Origin: Rhodanobacter sp.
GTDB lineage: Bacteria > Pseudomonadota > Gammaproteobacteria > Xanthomonadales > Rhodanobacteraceae
Direction: 5' to 3'
DNA: 64,000 nucleotides
NCBI GenBank assembly: GCA_024711345.1
Contig: JANJTA010000041.1
Span: forward strand, 124,001 to 188,000
Shown here: positions 1 to 8,363 of the stretch, piece after piece
Position numbering within the stretch: position 1 is the first letter of the stretch
Layout: each line of letters starts with the position of its first letter
The notes under the pieces: generated by a model
Told to the model about the DNA's origin: nothing
What the model saw: the letters and a program-made list of their open reading frames with translations, nothing else
Database searches by the model: none
Translations under genes and position numbers: made by a program

Positions 1-291
1 GTCCTTCGGCGCGAAGCTGGTGCCGCTGGCGAGGATCTTGTGGTTCGCGTCGACGGTGGAGCCCAGCTCTACCGCACCGACCGTGACGGCCGACGGCGCA
101 CCGTTGTTCATCGCCATCGGCGCGGTGGCCGCCGGTGCAGGCGCAGGTGTCGAGGCCGGCGCGGTCGCGGCCGGCGGTGGTGCCTCGGACGGCGCCGGCG
201 CCGCTTCGTCGTTCTTCTTGCCGCAGGCGCCCAGCACCAGCGTCGCGGCCAGCAACGCGGCAAGGATCAAGGGTTGGCGAGTCATCTTCAT
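1..291 (-). CDS. Ala/Pro-rich lipoprotein, 5' part only
   Basis: Only the first 97 codons lie in the window; the gene runs off the left edge. The product starts MKMTRQPLILAALL and has a short hydrophobic signal ending in a lipobox (LVLGAC, Cys at about residue 23), so it should be a lipid-anchored envelope protein. Residues 28-60 are an Ala/Pro-rich low-complexity linker, followed by the start of a folded region (VGAVELGSTVDANHKIL). A strong ribosome binding site (AGGAGGT) lies just upstream of the ATG at 291. It begins 17 bases after the LysM gene ends, so the two are probably co-transcribed. The mature function cannot be judged from this fragment. Confidence 0.75.
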   Translation of the reverse strand, partial: MKMTRQPLILAALLAATLVLGACGKKNDEAAPAPSEAPPPAATAPASTPAPAPAATAPMAMNNGAPSAVTVGAVELGSTVDANHKILASGTSFAPKD

Positions 292-307
292 GGAGGTACC
301 TCCTGTT

Positions 308-604
308 TCAGGATTTGGCGGGAATCTTCAGGACCTGGCCGACCCTGATCCGGTCCGGATCGGAAAGCTGGTCGCGGTTGGCGTCGAAGACCGCCTTCCA
401 TGCATTCGCGTCGCCGTAGAAGTGTTTCGCGATCTTCGTCAGGTTGTCGCCCGCCACCACGGTATAGGTGGCAGGCCGGTCGGCGGTGGAACCGACCTCG
501 GCCCGCACGTTGCTGAAATCCGCCTTGGATGGCGCATCCGGCGCAGTGGATTTCACCCCGCCCTGCACATTGGAAAAGTCCGCCTTGCGGGTCTCGTTGC
601 CCAT
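308..604 (-). CDS. Small LysM domain protein
   Basis: 98 residues. The C-terminal half (about 46-95) is one LysM module: YTVVAGDNLTKIAKHFYG, then a segment ending in DRIRVGQVLKIP. LysM binds peptidoglycan-type glycans, and small LysM proteins of this kind (YgaU/Kbp-like) occur in many Proteobacteria. The N-terminal half has no signal peptide. It carries an imperfect tandem repeat, RKADFSNVQGGVKSTA and SKADFSNVRAEVGSTA. The ATG at 604 has GGAG upstream. It is likely transcribed with the lipoprotein gene that follows. Cell location is uncertain because no export signal is visible. Confidence 0.8.
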   Translation of the reverse strand: MGNETRKADFSNVQGGVKSTAPDAPSKADFSNVRAEVGSTADRPATYTVVAGDNLTKIAKHFYGDANAWKAVFDANRDQLSDPDRIRVGQVLKIPAKS

Positions 605-638
605 CGCACGCAGCTCCGTCCGGAACAGGAGTCCGTGA

Positions 639-655
639 TAACCGCCTCGCGGTTA
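639..655. repeat. Inverted repeat upstream of the LysM gene
   Basis: TAACCGC, loop CTC, GCGGTTA: perfect 7-base arms, about 35 bases upstream of the LysM start codon. It could be a small hairpin in the leader or an operator. No clear promoter boxes were found that would settle this. Confidence 0.4.
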
Positions 656-805
656 ACGGGTTGTGAGTTCGTTGGCGGGTCGTTCAGGCAATTCGGTAAC
701 CTTGCAAACCGACATTCATCGGCCAGGCAAATTGTGTGCATCATGTGCAGAAAAAGCCGACCAGGGGCTAGCCCAGCCTAAGGTCCGGCGCGACTTCGGC
801 GCTGA

Positions 806-2884
806 TTACCTTGTGGCAGTCAGGTCAGCCAGAAATTCCGATACGGGTTCCACCCCCGAAACCATGAGCTGGTCGCGGGCGCGGGTGCAGGCGACGTAGA
901 GCAGGTGGCGTTCCGTGTTGTAGACCTCTTCGAGGTCGGCATCGTCGGTGACCGACTCGATGCGCTGCTGCAGCGGAACCACTTCGTCGTCGCAGGCCAT
1001 CACGGCCACGGCGCGGAATTCCAGGCCCTTGGCCAGGTGCATCGTGCAGAGGGAAACGTGGCCGGGCGTGGTCTGGGTATGGTCGTCCAGCACCTTGAAC
1101 GGCAGCCCCGCACTCGCCAAGGCCGCGCGGGCGCGGTCCAGTTCGGCGGGCGAGCGCACGAACACGCCCAGTTCCTGCGGCGCGATCCCGTCCTCGATGC
1201 GCTGGCGTAGCCAATCGGCGACGGCGGCGGACTCAAAATCCGCCGAAGGGAACGAGCCGACCGTGGGCGCAGGGCCGTTGAATACCGAGACCGTGCCGCG
1301 GCGCTCCTCGACGTTGCCGTCCACGTCGGACACTTCCGGTGCCAGCAGGCGGTCGGCCTGCATGCGGATCTGGTGCGAGGTGCGGTAGTTGATGTGCAGC
1401 GTGCGCGAGCGACCGCGGATGTCCACGCCCAGCGACTTCCACGAAAACGGCTGCTGGAAGATGCGCTGGCCCAGGTCGCCAGCGAAGAACAGTGCATTCG
1501 GTCGACCAGCACCTAGCGCCGCCAGGAACTTTAGCTGTGCCACGTTGATGTCCTGCGCCTCGTCGATCACCGCGAAATCGAACGGCGGATGGCGGCGACC
1601 GGGCAACTCGTCCGCCAGCCGTCCGAACATGCCGGCATGGGTCGTCCAGCCACGCCGCTGCAGTTCGGCGCGAACGGTTTGATATATCGACCAGAGCAGC
1701 GCGCGACGCGCCTCCGGCAGCCGCGTCTTGCGACCCAGTCGCTGCACGTCGCGGTAGCTTTCCCAACTGTCCAGTTGCCAGCCGTCGACCACATCCTGCC
1801 ATTCCGACAGCAGGAACGAGGCGCTGAACCGGTGCTCGGGGTGCGCCGCAGACGCCGCGTCCAGCAGGCCGCGGATTTCTTCAGTGCTGGCAAGGCGGGG
1901 CCGACCGAACTGCAGTTCGTACAGCCGTTCGCCGATGGCATTCATGGCGTGGACTTCGATGCGTTCGCCCAGCATCGGCGTGTTGCTGATCAGGCGGCGC
2001 AGCTTGATGCGCAGTGCGTGAGCCAGTGTGTCGGAGAACGTCGCCAGCAGGATGCGCCCGTCAGGATTGGCACGCGCCAGGTGCACCGCGCGATGCAGCG
2101 CCACGACGGTCTTGCCGGTACCGGCCGAACCGGACACGCGCGCCGGGCCGCTGTAACCCTTCTCCACCCATTCGCGCTGCGCCGGATGCAGGAAGATCGT
2201 CCATTTGTCCCACGGAAACGCCAGCGCGCGCTCCAGTTCTTCCACGTCGTTCATGGTACGGAAACGACGCATCGCGTCCGGATGCTCGAACGGACTGGTC
2301 GCCGGCGCGGCCCCGGCTGCCGGCGTCGGCTGCCCACCCGTCGCCAGTTCCAGCAAGGCTTCCGCCGCCTCGGCCGGCAGATGGTCGGTCAGTTCGAGCA
2401 GAGTGTCCTCATTGGCCGCACGGACATCCGGCAGCCATTCCACCGGCACACCGTAGGCAAGCAGGTCGCCGTCGGCCACGCTCGTAAAAAGCATCGGTTT
2501 GGCAGGAGCAGATTGCTCGACCTCGACGTACTTCGGAACGGCGATTTCCTCGACCCGCTCGCGAATCTCCACCAATTGCGCTGCGCCAGTCTTCGGATGC
2601 GTCTCCAGCTTGCGCCGCTCGGCCCACTGGTAGGCCTTGTCGTGATGATCGACGTAGCACAGCAGCAGGCTCGCCGCGGTCTTGTGCACGATCAGGCGGA
2701 TATCGCCACTGACCCGCACCGACCAGAAGTTTGGATCCCGCGCGCGATCGAGCTTGTGCAAACTCATGCCCGGATTGACCGGGTTCATCTGCAAATCGAA
2801 CGCCGTGGTCTTAACGGCCTTCTGCTCGTCGCCGGTGAGGCGGGCGAGACTGTCGGTGAAGGTATCGGCGATGCGAAAGTCCAT
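806..2884 (-). CDS. SF1 (UvrD-like) helicase with N-terminal RelE/ParE-like domain
   Basis: 692 residues. Residues 1-92 resemble a RelE/ParE-family toxin fold: FTDSLARLTGDEQ helix, HKLDRARDPNFWSVRV strand region, RLIVHK, and a final VDHHDKAYQWAERR. After a linker comes a full set of superfamily 1A helicase motifs: GSAGTGKT (Walker A, 252-259), motif Ia LLATFSDTLAHAL, VIDEAQD (motif II, about 439-445), AGDLGQRIF (III), INYRTSHQI (IV), TMHLAKGLEFRAVAV (V) and LLYVACTRARDQL (VI). It should therefore be an ATP-driven DNA (or RNA) translocase. Whether the RelE-like part cuts mRNA or only binds nucleic acid cannot be read from the sequence; no antitoxin gene lies beside it. It is last in the island run, starting 9 bases after the preceding gene. 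Known RelE/UvrD fusions are often annotated simply as helicase. Confidence 0.85.
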   Translation of the reverse strand: MDFRIADTFTDSLARLTGDEQKAVKTTAFDLQMNPVNPGMSLHKLDRARDPNFWSVRVSGDIRLIVHKTAASLLLCYVDHHDKAYQWAERRKLETHPKTGAAQLVEIRERVEEIAVPKYVEVEQSAPAKPMLFTSVADGDLLAYGVPVEWLPDVRAANEDTLLELTDHLPAEAAEALLELATGGQPTPAAGAAPATSPFEHPDAMRRFRTMNDVEELERALAFPWDKWTIFLHPAQREWVEKGYSGPARVSGSAGTGKTVVALHRAVHLARANPDGRILLATFSDTLAHALRIKLRRLISNTPMLGERIEVHAMNAIGERLYELQFGRPRLASTEEIRGLLDAASAAHPEHRFSASFLLSEWQDVVDGWQLDSWESYRDVQRLGRKTRLPEARRALLWSIYQTVRAELQRRGWTTHAGMFGRLADELPGRRHPPFDFAVIDEAQDINVAQLKFLAALGAGRPNALFFAGDLGQRIFQQPFSWKSLGVDIRGRSRTLHINYRTSHQIRMQADRLLAPEVSDVDGNVEERRGTVSVFNGPAPTVGSFPSADFESAAVADWLRQRIEDGIAPQELGVFVRSPAELDRARAALASAGLPFKVLDDHTQTTPGHVSLCTMHLAKGLEFRAVAVMACDDEVVPLQQRIESVTDDADLEEVYNTERHLLYVACTRARDQLMVSGVEPVSEFLADLTATR

Positions 2885-2893
2885 GATGTGCCT

Positions 2894-3703
2894 TCAGGTC
2901 CAGTTCGCAGATCGAGGATCACGCGTTCCGAGCAAATAGACTGCGCTGTGCACGTCGGTAAGACACCAATCATCCCGTCCTACCAGAAGCTCGACAAGGC
3001 GCTCGTTGTTCTCATACAACGCACCTGGCTCGAATGCCTGGTCATCCAGCCCGCTCCCCGCTGGGGCCTCCGATAACAACCCCGCTTTGTAAAGCATTTT
3101 CAATCCAGCGAACACGGGCCCTCCAGGGGGAAGCAATGGCTTTTGGCTTCTTTGAGTGGCCGCCAATCCAGGCTGTGCAAAAAGTGCAGTCATGAACATC
3201 GCCGTTGCGTTCCAACTGCCGATGTACTTTGGTCTGTCCTTGGTGAGAACGTGTCCCAACCAGCGCTGTTGTGCGCGATCGAGACTCTCGAGCGTAGAGG
3301 GAAGGGCTGCCGGAAGCGCCACCTTCTGGAACAGCATGTAGGCACCCGCGAGTGATTGCTCGATCGGAAGCGGGCCGCGTTCCAGAAAGAACGAACGCGC
3401 AGCAGCAAGATCATCATCGTTCCAGTCGGCGAGTAGATCGACGACATGACCGGTGAAAGCAAGATCAAGCTGTGCCAAGTGCCCCCAAGAGAGACTCACG
3501 GCAAAACAGACGTGCCACGGATTTGCGTCAGGATAGGCATTCAGATGCTTGGCCATCACCTGATAAGCCCATACGTTTAGTCGCTGACCGCTGGAGCGAA
3601 GCAAATCCAGAACTTTCCCCCGCGCGGGGCCGCCGTTCAATCCGCCTCCCAAGGCACAGAGAGCCTGAAACTCGCGCTGCATGTCATTAACCGGTGTTGC
3701 CAT
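2894..3703 (-). CDS. Unrecognised protein of the type III R-M island
   Basis: 269 residues from the ATG at 3703 (GGAGA about 10 bases upstream). A GTG start at 3754 would add 17 residues without a better ribosome site. I recognise no family. It looks soluble and largely helical, with no signal peptide or membrane segment. Visible landmarks are an N-terminal GKVLDLLRSSGQRLNVWAYQ region, a Trp/Leu/Asp-rich middle (LSWGHLAQLDLAFTGHVV, LLADWNDDD) and a C-terminal LLVGRDDWCLTDVHSAVYLL. It lies 87 bases after the GIY-YIG-like gene and 9 bases before the helicase gene, so it is probably co-expressed and co-inherited with them. A helper or specificity role in the island is a guess from position only. 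Confidence 0.6.
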   Translation of the reverse strand: MATPVNDMQREFQALCALGGGLNGGPARGKVLDLLRSSGQRLNVWAYQVMAKHLNAYPDANPWHVCFAVSLSWGHLAQLDLAFTGHVVDLLADWNDDDLAAARSFFLERGPLPIEQSLAGAYMLFQKVALPAALPSTLESLDRAQQRWLGHVLTKDRPKYIGSWNATAMFMTALFAQPGLAATQRSQKPLLPPGGPVFAGLKMLYKAGLLSEAPAGSGLDDQAFEPGALYENNERLVELLVGRDDWCLTDVHSAVYLLGTRDPRSANWT

Positions 3704-3790
3704 CCTGGAAACTCTCCGAGTTAAACGTGCTTGGTCATCAAGGGCCATCCACACAGGGCTGGAAAATTGGGGGTACGGTGCTCAGTTAGC

Positions 3791-4372
3791 TCATTTTACC
3801 GAACGATCCCGCCCCGGTTTGACCAACATCCATGGATATACCAATTCCCTCGGCATTGTCCCTGCAAAACGGTAACCTAGATTCCTCACGTGCCAAGGCT
3901 TGGTGGGATGAGCTCCCATTCCCGGAAGTGTGTACGCCTTCCGATCGTTGGACTCCGGCCAAATCGCCCAAATCAAGAGATGCTCCAACTGTTCCAGCGC
4001 CAGGCGCGTGCCGCCCTCTCTCCAGTAACTACCGAAGTTCACGGTACCGATGCTTAGAGATGTCTGGCCACGCATGCTTGTCAGCTTCTTGGCTACCTTA
4101 TGGTTAACGAAGCGCTTTTTGGCATCCTTAGTTATGCCGACGTAGGCGATTTTCGTCTTGGCACTGGCGCGATGGTGATCACGCACCAAGCAGTAGAGGC
4201 AGTTGGTGACATTTGAGTCTGCACCGATGGGCGCGGATTCGTCAGCTAGCCAGACTCTCGGCTTGGACCACGTCACCTCGACCTCCTTGAAAACAGGGTG
4301 ATCTTGGCTGGTTTTGATCTCGCTGATCTCACCACCCCAATCAGCACACTTGAACTGCCGTGGAATCGCCAT
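3791..4372 (-). CDS. GIY-YIG-like domain protein
   Basis: 193 residues from the ATG at 4372, which has AAAGGAG upstream and lies 14 bases after the mod stop. The middle looks like a divergent GIY-YIG nuclease core: CLYCLV (GIY position), then KIAYVGITKDAKKRFVNH (YIG position, with following Arg and His), and later LEQLEHLLIWAIW, where the Glu sits like the metal-binding Glu of the family. The first signature is poor, so activity is uncertain. Base composition is lower than in housekeeping neighbours: hand counts of two 60-base lines gave 52-53% G+C. Position between mod and the unknown gene makes it part of the restriction island. It could be an additional nuclease, or a catalytically dead DNA-binding member. 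Confidence 0.6.
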   Translation of the reverse strand: MAIPRQFKCADWGGEISEIKTSQDHPVFKEVEVTWSKPRVWLADESAPIGADSNVTNCLYCLVRDHHRASAKTKIAYVGITKDAKKRFVNHKVAKKLTSMRGQTSLSIGTVNFGSYWREGGTRLALEQLEHLLIWAIWPESNDRKAYTLPGMGAHPTKPWHVRNLGYRFAGTMPRELVYPWMLVKPGRDRSVK

Positions 4373-4386
4373 AGCCTCTCCTTTGG

Positions 4387-7221
4387 TTAAACGCGAAATA
4401 CCTTCATCACTTCGTCGCCGAGGTGGTTGATCACCTTGACTGCGATGCGGCCGGACTTGGGCTTGTCGAACGGACGGGAGGTGTCGCTGTTCAATGTGGC
4501 CCAGGCTTCTTCGTTGATTTCGGCTTTCAGGGTGGTCTTGAGGGATTTGTAGGGGTCGTTGGCGCCGAGGAAGTAGGCGTGGCGGACGAAGAAGGATTCT
4601 TCGTTGTAGTCGGTGTCGATGAACCAGCAGGCGATGCCGTCGGCGCCGTCGCTGCGGACTTCGCCGGTGTTGGGGTGGAAGACGTCGACGCCGTTGACCT
4701 TGACGCGCACTTGTCCCGGTTCGCCGTCTGCGCCGGCGTCGAGGATGGCGATGTCGGGTTCGCCGAAGATGACGAAGAGGTTGCCCTTGCCGGTGTTCTT
4801 GAGGTCGTCGGCCATGTGCAGGTCGGCGTTCATGCGGGCCTTCAGCACCGGGATGCGGCCGAGTTTGTCGAACTCGGAGGACATGGCGTCGTAGTTGAAG
4901 GCGCAGGTGATCAGCACGTCGAAGTCGGCGTCGCCGGCTTCGCGGGCGGCGGCGACCAGGTCGGGGCGAGAGACGGTGCCGAATTCGGGGCCGATGAAGA
5001 TGGCGGCGCGTTTTTCCTTGTTGCCTTCCACGTAGCGGGCTTCGGCGCAGACCAGATCGCCGGGCCAAGGGGTGAGCGCAGTGAAGGTGATCTTGTCGGC
5101 CTTGTGCGCCTGCTGCACGCCGGCGGTTTTCAGGTTTTCCAGGATCATCTGCACGAAGTCGTGCTCGTCGCCGTAGCCGGGCTTGTCGTCGCCGACGCCG
5201 TCGATCAGTTCGTCGTTTTCATCGACACCGAGCACACGGTGCGGGGACAGGCTTTCGACGGTGAAGGGGCCGGCGACGCGGACTTTCTTCTTGTCCTCGT
5301 AGGGCTTGTCGTAGAGGTATTCGGAATCGGCCTTGGCGGCGATGGAGGCGTCGATCTCGCGCTGGCGGGCGATGCGTTCGCGCCACCAATCGGCGTGCAG
5401 TTTCCTGGTCGCATCGGGCCACTTGACGTCGGCCTTGCGCGGGATTTCCCATTCCTGCCAGTGCTTGCCCAGCGCCTTGTTCAATTGTTCGCGCAGCGGT
5501 TCCAGCGCCTGCTGAAACTTGTCCCAGATGACATCGATCTCGGCGTTGTTGGCGATGGACTTCAGCGTGATGTGCGGCACGCGCTCGTAGACGAAGCCGT
5601 GGGCGATGTTGCCGTAGGTCGGCTGCGACGAGGGCACGCTGCGGGTGATCTCGGCTTCCTTGTGCTGGCCTTCGGGCGAGTCGGCCAGCAGGTAGTACGG
5701 ATAGCGCGCGCCCATGATGCGCGCACGCGCCAATGCCAGCGCCACACGCGAGGTGTCGAGGGTGATCCAGCGGCGGCCCCATTGTTCGGCTACATAGGCG
5801 GTAGTGCCGGAGCCACACGTGGGATCCAGTACGAGGTCACCAGGATCTGTAGCCATCAATATGCAGCGTTCAACAATTTTCGACGAACTCTGTACTACAT
5901 ATACTTTTTCCTCGGAAAACCCAGTCATCAACACATCTCGCCACAAATTGGCGATGGGATAGACTGGAAAGTCGTTGAGGTATCGCCGATACATCAACGT
6001 GTTTCCTATGGGGAAAAGCCTCTGCGCCTTCTCCATGCGAGCGAAACCCACCGCATGCGTCTTCCAATAGCCCTTCCCTGGTTTGAAGTCACGACCTTTG
6101 CATGGAACCGGGAAGTCACCAGGCGGTCTTTGGCTCGTGAGGTTATCTGGAGCAAAGATCTGACGATATATCTCGCTGAGATCGCCAGAAAGCTCGGCTT
6201 TAGACAATCGCCGTGTTTCTCCGGTATCTCTATCACTAGCTAGTTTGTATTGCGTGGCTCCCTCTCCACCAACATCCTTTTGCAAAAACAGTCCGCGATA
6301 TTTCATGCGCGGGCGATCCTTCGCATAGAAAAGGACGTAGTCGGATACACCAGCCAAATGTTCCGACGTCGCACTGGAAGTTTTGGCAGCGGTGATTTCC
6401 GTAATGAAGTTTTGGTCCCCAAACACCTCGTCCATCACTGCCCGCACGCGGTGCACATTCTCATCCCCGATCTGCACAAAGATCGACCCCGACTCGGTCA
6501 GCAGATCGCGCGCCACCGTCAGCCGGTCGCGCAGGTAAGTCAGATAGGAATGGATGCCGTCACGCCACGTATCGCGGAACGCCTTGACCTGCTCGGGCTC
6601 GCGGGTGATGTGTTCGGCGTTGCCGTCCTTGACGTCGCGGCTGGTGGTGGACCACTGGAAGTTGGAGTTGAATTTGATGCCGTAGGGCGGATCGAAGTAG
6701 ATGCACTGCACCTTGCCGCGCAGGCCTTCGCGCTCGGCCAGGCTGGCCATGACCTGCAGCGAGTCGCCGAGGATCATGCGGTTCTGCCAGTTGCCGTCGT
6801 ACTGGTAGAAGTCGGTCTTGTCGGCGCCTTCGGGCAGGCCGTTGAAGTCGCCGAACAGGTCGGCCATGGCGCCGGACTGCAGCTGCGCGCCGGCCTGGCT
6901 TTCGCGCTGAAGGTCGTCGATCAGCACCTTGGGGTTGACCTTTTCCTGGATGTACAACGGCGGCGCGTTGACGACGAGGTCGGACCAGTCCTGCTGGTCC
7001 TTGCCGCGCCAGACGAGTTGCGGATCGAGATCGCGGTTGCGCGACTGCTTCTCGTCGTCCAGCCCCTTGGCGGTGCGCGCGTAGGCCACTTTGACCGGTG
7101 CCTGCTCCTCTTTCTGCATCACCGACTGGAATTCGGCGGTGGGGATGTTCTTGCGCTTGGCCTCTTTGTGCTTGAGGGTGGCGATGGTCTTGGGGGTGGT
7201 GGGTTTGGACGTACGGGCCAT
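4387..7221 (-). CDS. mod: Type III restriction-modification system, Mod (DNA methyltransferase/specificity) subunit
   Basis: 944 residues. Start: ATG at 7221 behind GGGAGG and 5 bases after the Fic stop; the open frame upstream of it overlaps fic and is not coding. It carries DPPY (177-180, catalytic motif IV) before DPTCGSGTT (466-474, AdoMet-binding motif I). That order marks a beta-class amino-methyltransferase, as in type III Mod proteins. Mod alone methylates adenine in an asymmetric site and gives Res its specificity. The stretch between the two motifs (about 260-457) is the expected target-recognition region, and it is much poorer in G+C than its flanks. The protein is about 300 residues longer than EcoP15I Mod (near 645), with an acidic C-terminal domain of unknown role (roughly 690-944). 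Confidence 0.92.
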   Translation of the reverse strand: MARTSKPTTPKTIATLKHKEAKRKNIPTAEFQSVMQKEEQAPVKVAYARTAKGLDDEKQSRNRDLDPQLVWRGKDQQDWSDLVVNAPPLYIQEKVNPKVLIDDLQRESQAGAQLQSGAMADLFGDFNGLPEGADKTDFYQYDGNWQNRMILGDSLQVMASLAEREGLRGKVQCIYFDPPYGIKFNSNFQWSTTSRDVKDGNAEHITREPEQVKAFRDTWRDGIHSYLTYLRDRLTVARDLLTESGSIFVQIGDENVHRVRAVMDEVFGDQNFITEITAAKTSSATSEHLAGVSDYVLFYAKDRPRMKYRGLFLQKDVGGEGATQYKLASDRDTGETRRLSKAELSGDLSEIYRQIFAPDNLTSQRPPGDFPVPCKGRDFKPGKGYWKTHAVGFARMEKAQRLFPIGNTLMYRRYLNDFPVYPIANLWRDVLMTGFSEEKVYVVQSSSKIVERCILMATDPGDLVLDPTCGSGTTAYVAEQWGRRWITLDTSRVALALARARIMGARYPYYLLADSPEGQHKEAEITRSVPSSQPTYGNIAHGFVYERVPHITLKSIANNAEIDVIWDKFQQALEPLREQLNKALGKHWQEWEIPRKADVKWPDATRKLHADWWRERIARQREIDASIAAKADSEYLYDKPYEDKKKVRVAGPFTVESLSPHRVLGVDENDELIDGVGDDKPGYGDEHDFVQMILENLKTAGVQQAHKADKITFTALTPWPGDLVCAEARYVEGNKEKRAAIFIGPEFGTVSRPDLVAAAREAGDADFDVLITCAFNYDAMSSEFDKLGRIPVLKARMNADLHMADDLKNTGKGNLFVIFGEPDIAILDAGADGEPGQVRVKVNGVDVFHPNTGEVRSDGADGIACWFIDTDYNEESFFVRHAYFLGANDPYKSLKTTLKAEINEEAWATLNSDTSRPFDKPKSGRIAVKVINHLGDEVMKVFRV
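5850..6440 (-). other. Low-G+C block over the Mod target-recognition region
   Basis: Hand counts of 60-base lines give 43% G+C at 5881-5940, 50% at 6181-6240 and 47% at 6241-6300, against 67% at 5641-5700 in the same gene. The block matches residues about 260-457 of Mod, between the catalytic and cofactor motifs, where type III Mod proteins carry their DNA-recognition domain. The boundaries given are by eye. Confidence 0.6.
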
Positions 7222-7226
7222 TGTGT

Positions 7227-8312
7227 TTACTCGCCTCCCTGCATGGCTTCGCCCGTCAGAATCGGGTTGAGTGCCACATTGATGTAGTAGTTGGAACGGC
7301 CGACCTTGCGCTTGTGCAGGAAACCGCCTTCGGTAAGAGCGTCGAGGTACTTCGTTGCGGTCAGTCGCGACACGTTGAGGTCGCTCTGCAGGAATTCGAT
7401 CTTGGTATAGGGATGGCTGAACAGGTTGTTGATCAGATCCTGGCTGTAGAACTTGTATCCCGCACGGATGCGGTGCTTGACGTCGAGCATGGCGTTCTTG
7501 ATGGCGTGGATCGTGGTGATGGTTTCGCCCGCTGTCTGTTCGACGGCGGTCAACATGTAGAGCACCCATTCTTCCCATACATCGTTGTCGCGGACGTCCT
7601 GCAGCAAGCGGTAGTAGTCGGGCTTGGTACGCACGATGTAGCGGCTCAAGTAGAGCACCGGGATATCGAGCAGATGCTGCTTGACCAGGTACAACACGTT
7701 GATGATGCGACCGGTGCGCCCGTTGCCGTCGTAGAACGGGTGGATGCTTTCGAACTGATGGTGGATCAGGGCCATCTTGATCAACGGGTCGGCATCGAAG
7801 GCCTGGTCATCGTTGATGAAATTTTCCAGCTCCCGCATCAGGGAGAGCACGGTGTCGGGGTTCTGTGGCGGCTGATAGACCGTGCGGCCAGCGCCATCCT
7901 TGAGGGCCGTTCCCGGCAATTTGCGGAAGCCGGCATTATTGCGCTCCAGCTCCGCCTGGATATCCAGGATGATGTTGTTGGTCAGTAGCCCGTCCTTTCG
8001 CACGGCATCGAACCCTGCCCATAGCGCCTGCCGGTACCGCAGTACCTCCTTGGTTGCCGGAGAGCCTCGATAGTCGGGAAAGGCAGCGTTCCTGAACAGG
8101 TCGTCGTGGGTGGTGACGATGTTTTCGATGGCCGAACTGTCTTTTGCTTCCTGCATGCCCAAGGTATTGATGAGGATGCCTTGCCGCGGGATGGATGCTG
8201 CCACGCCCTTCAGTTCGGCCAGCTTGCGGCTGGCCTGAGCTAGTTTTTTGAGAATCGGCGCAGTCTCGAAGCGATCCGGTGCGAGCCGATCAAGCAAGCG
8301 TGTCAGGGGCAT
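7227..8312 (-). CDS. Class II Fic protein with C-terminal winged helix
   Basis: 361 residues. The Fic core has an intact catalytic motif HPFYDGNGRTGR (191-202), so AMP transfer (or similar NMP transfer) to a protein Ser/Thr/Tyr is predicted. Residues 59-64 (SSAIEN) fit the inhibitory-helix motif (S/T)xxxE(G/N), placed N-terminal to the Fic core as in class II; the enzyme is therefore probably self-inhibited. Residues about 300-345 (KIEFLQSDLNVSRLTATKYLDALTEGGFL, given in part) look like a winged helix-turn-helix. The gene lies between res and mod, 5 bases ahead of mod, and its promoter overlaps a perfect 11-base-arm palindrome. Autoregulation by its own winged helix is a reasonable inference. 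The protein target is unknown. Confidence 0.88.
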   Translation of the reverse strand: MPLTRLLDRLAPDRFETAPILKKLAQASRKLAELKGVAASIPRQGILINTLGMQEAKDSSAIENIVTTHDDLFRNAAFPDYRGSPATKEVLRYRQALWAGFDAVRKDGLLTNNIILDIQAELERNNAGFRKLPGTALKDGAGRTVYQPPQNPDTVLSLMRELENFINDDQAFDADPLIKMALIHHQFESIHPFYDGNGRTGRIINVLYLVKQHLLDIPVLYLSRYIVRTKPDYYRLLQDVRDNDVWEEWVLYMLTAVEQTAGETITTIHAIKNAMLDVKHRIRAGYKFYSQDLINNLFSHPYTKIEFLQSDLNVSRLTATKYLDALTEGGFLHKRKVGRSNYYINVALNPILTGEAMQGGE

Positions 8313-8335
8313 GTCTTACTCATTTCGTGAGAATG

Positions 8336-8363
8336 TGTATAGAAAAGCACGTTTTTCTATACA
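8336..8363. promoter_or_regulatory. Palindrome overlapping the fic-mod promoter
   Basis: TGTATAGAAAA and TTTTCTATACA, perfect 11-base arms around a 6-base centre. The right arm contains the probable -10 box of the fic promoter, and the whole element lies 24 bases before the fic ATG. This is where a repressor would bind. It is AT-rich, unlike the surrounding DNA. Confidence 0.6.

Noticed and set aside
4387..7578. A longer mod reading with the start at 7578
   Set aside because: The upstream 119 codons overlap fic in another frame and look random. The ATG at 7221 has a ribosome site and sits 5 bases after fic.
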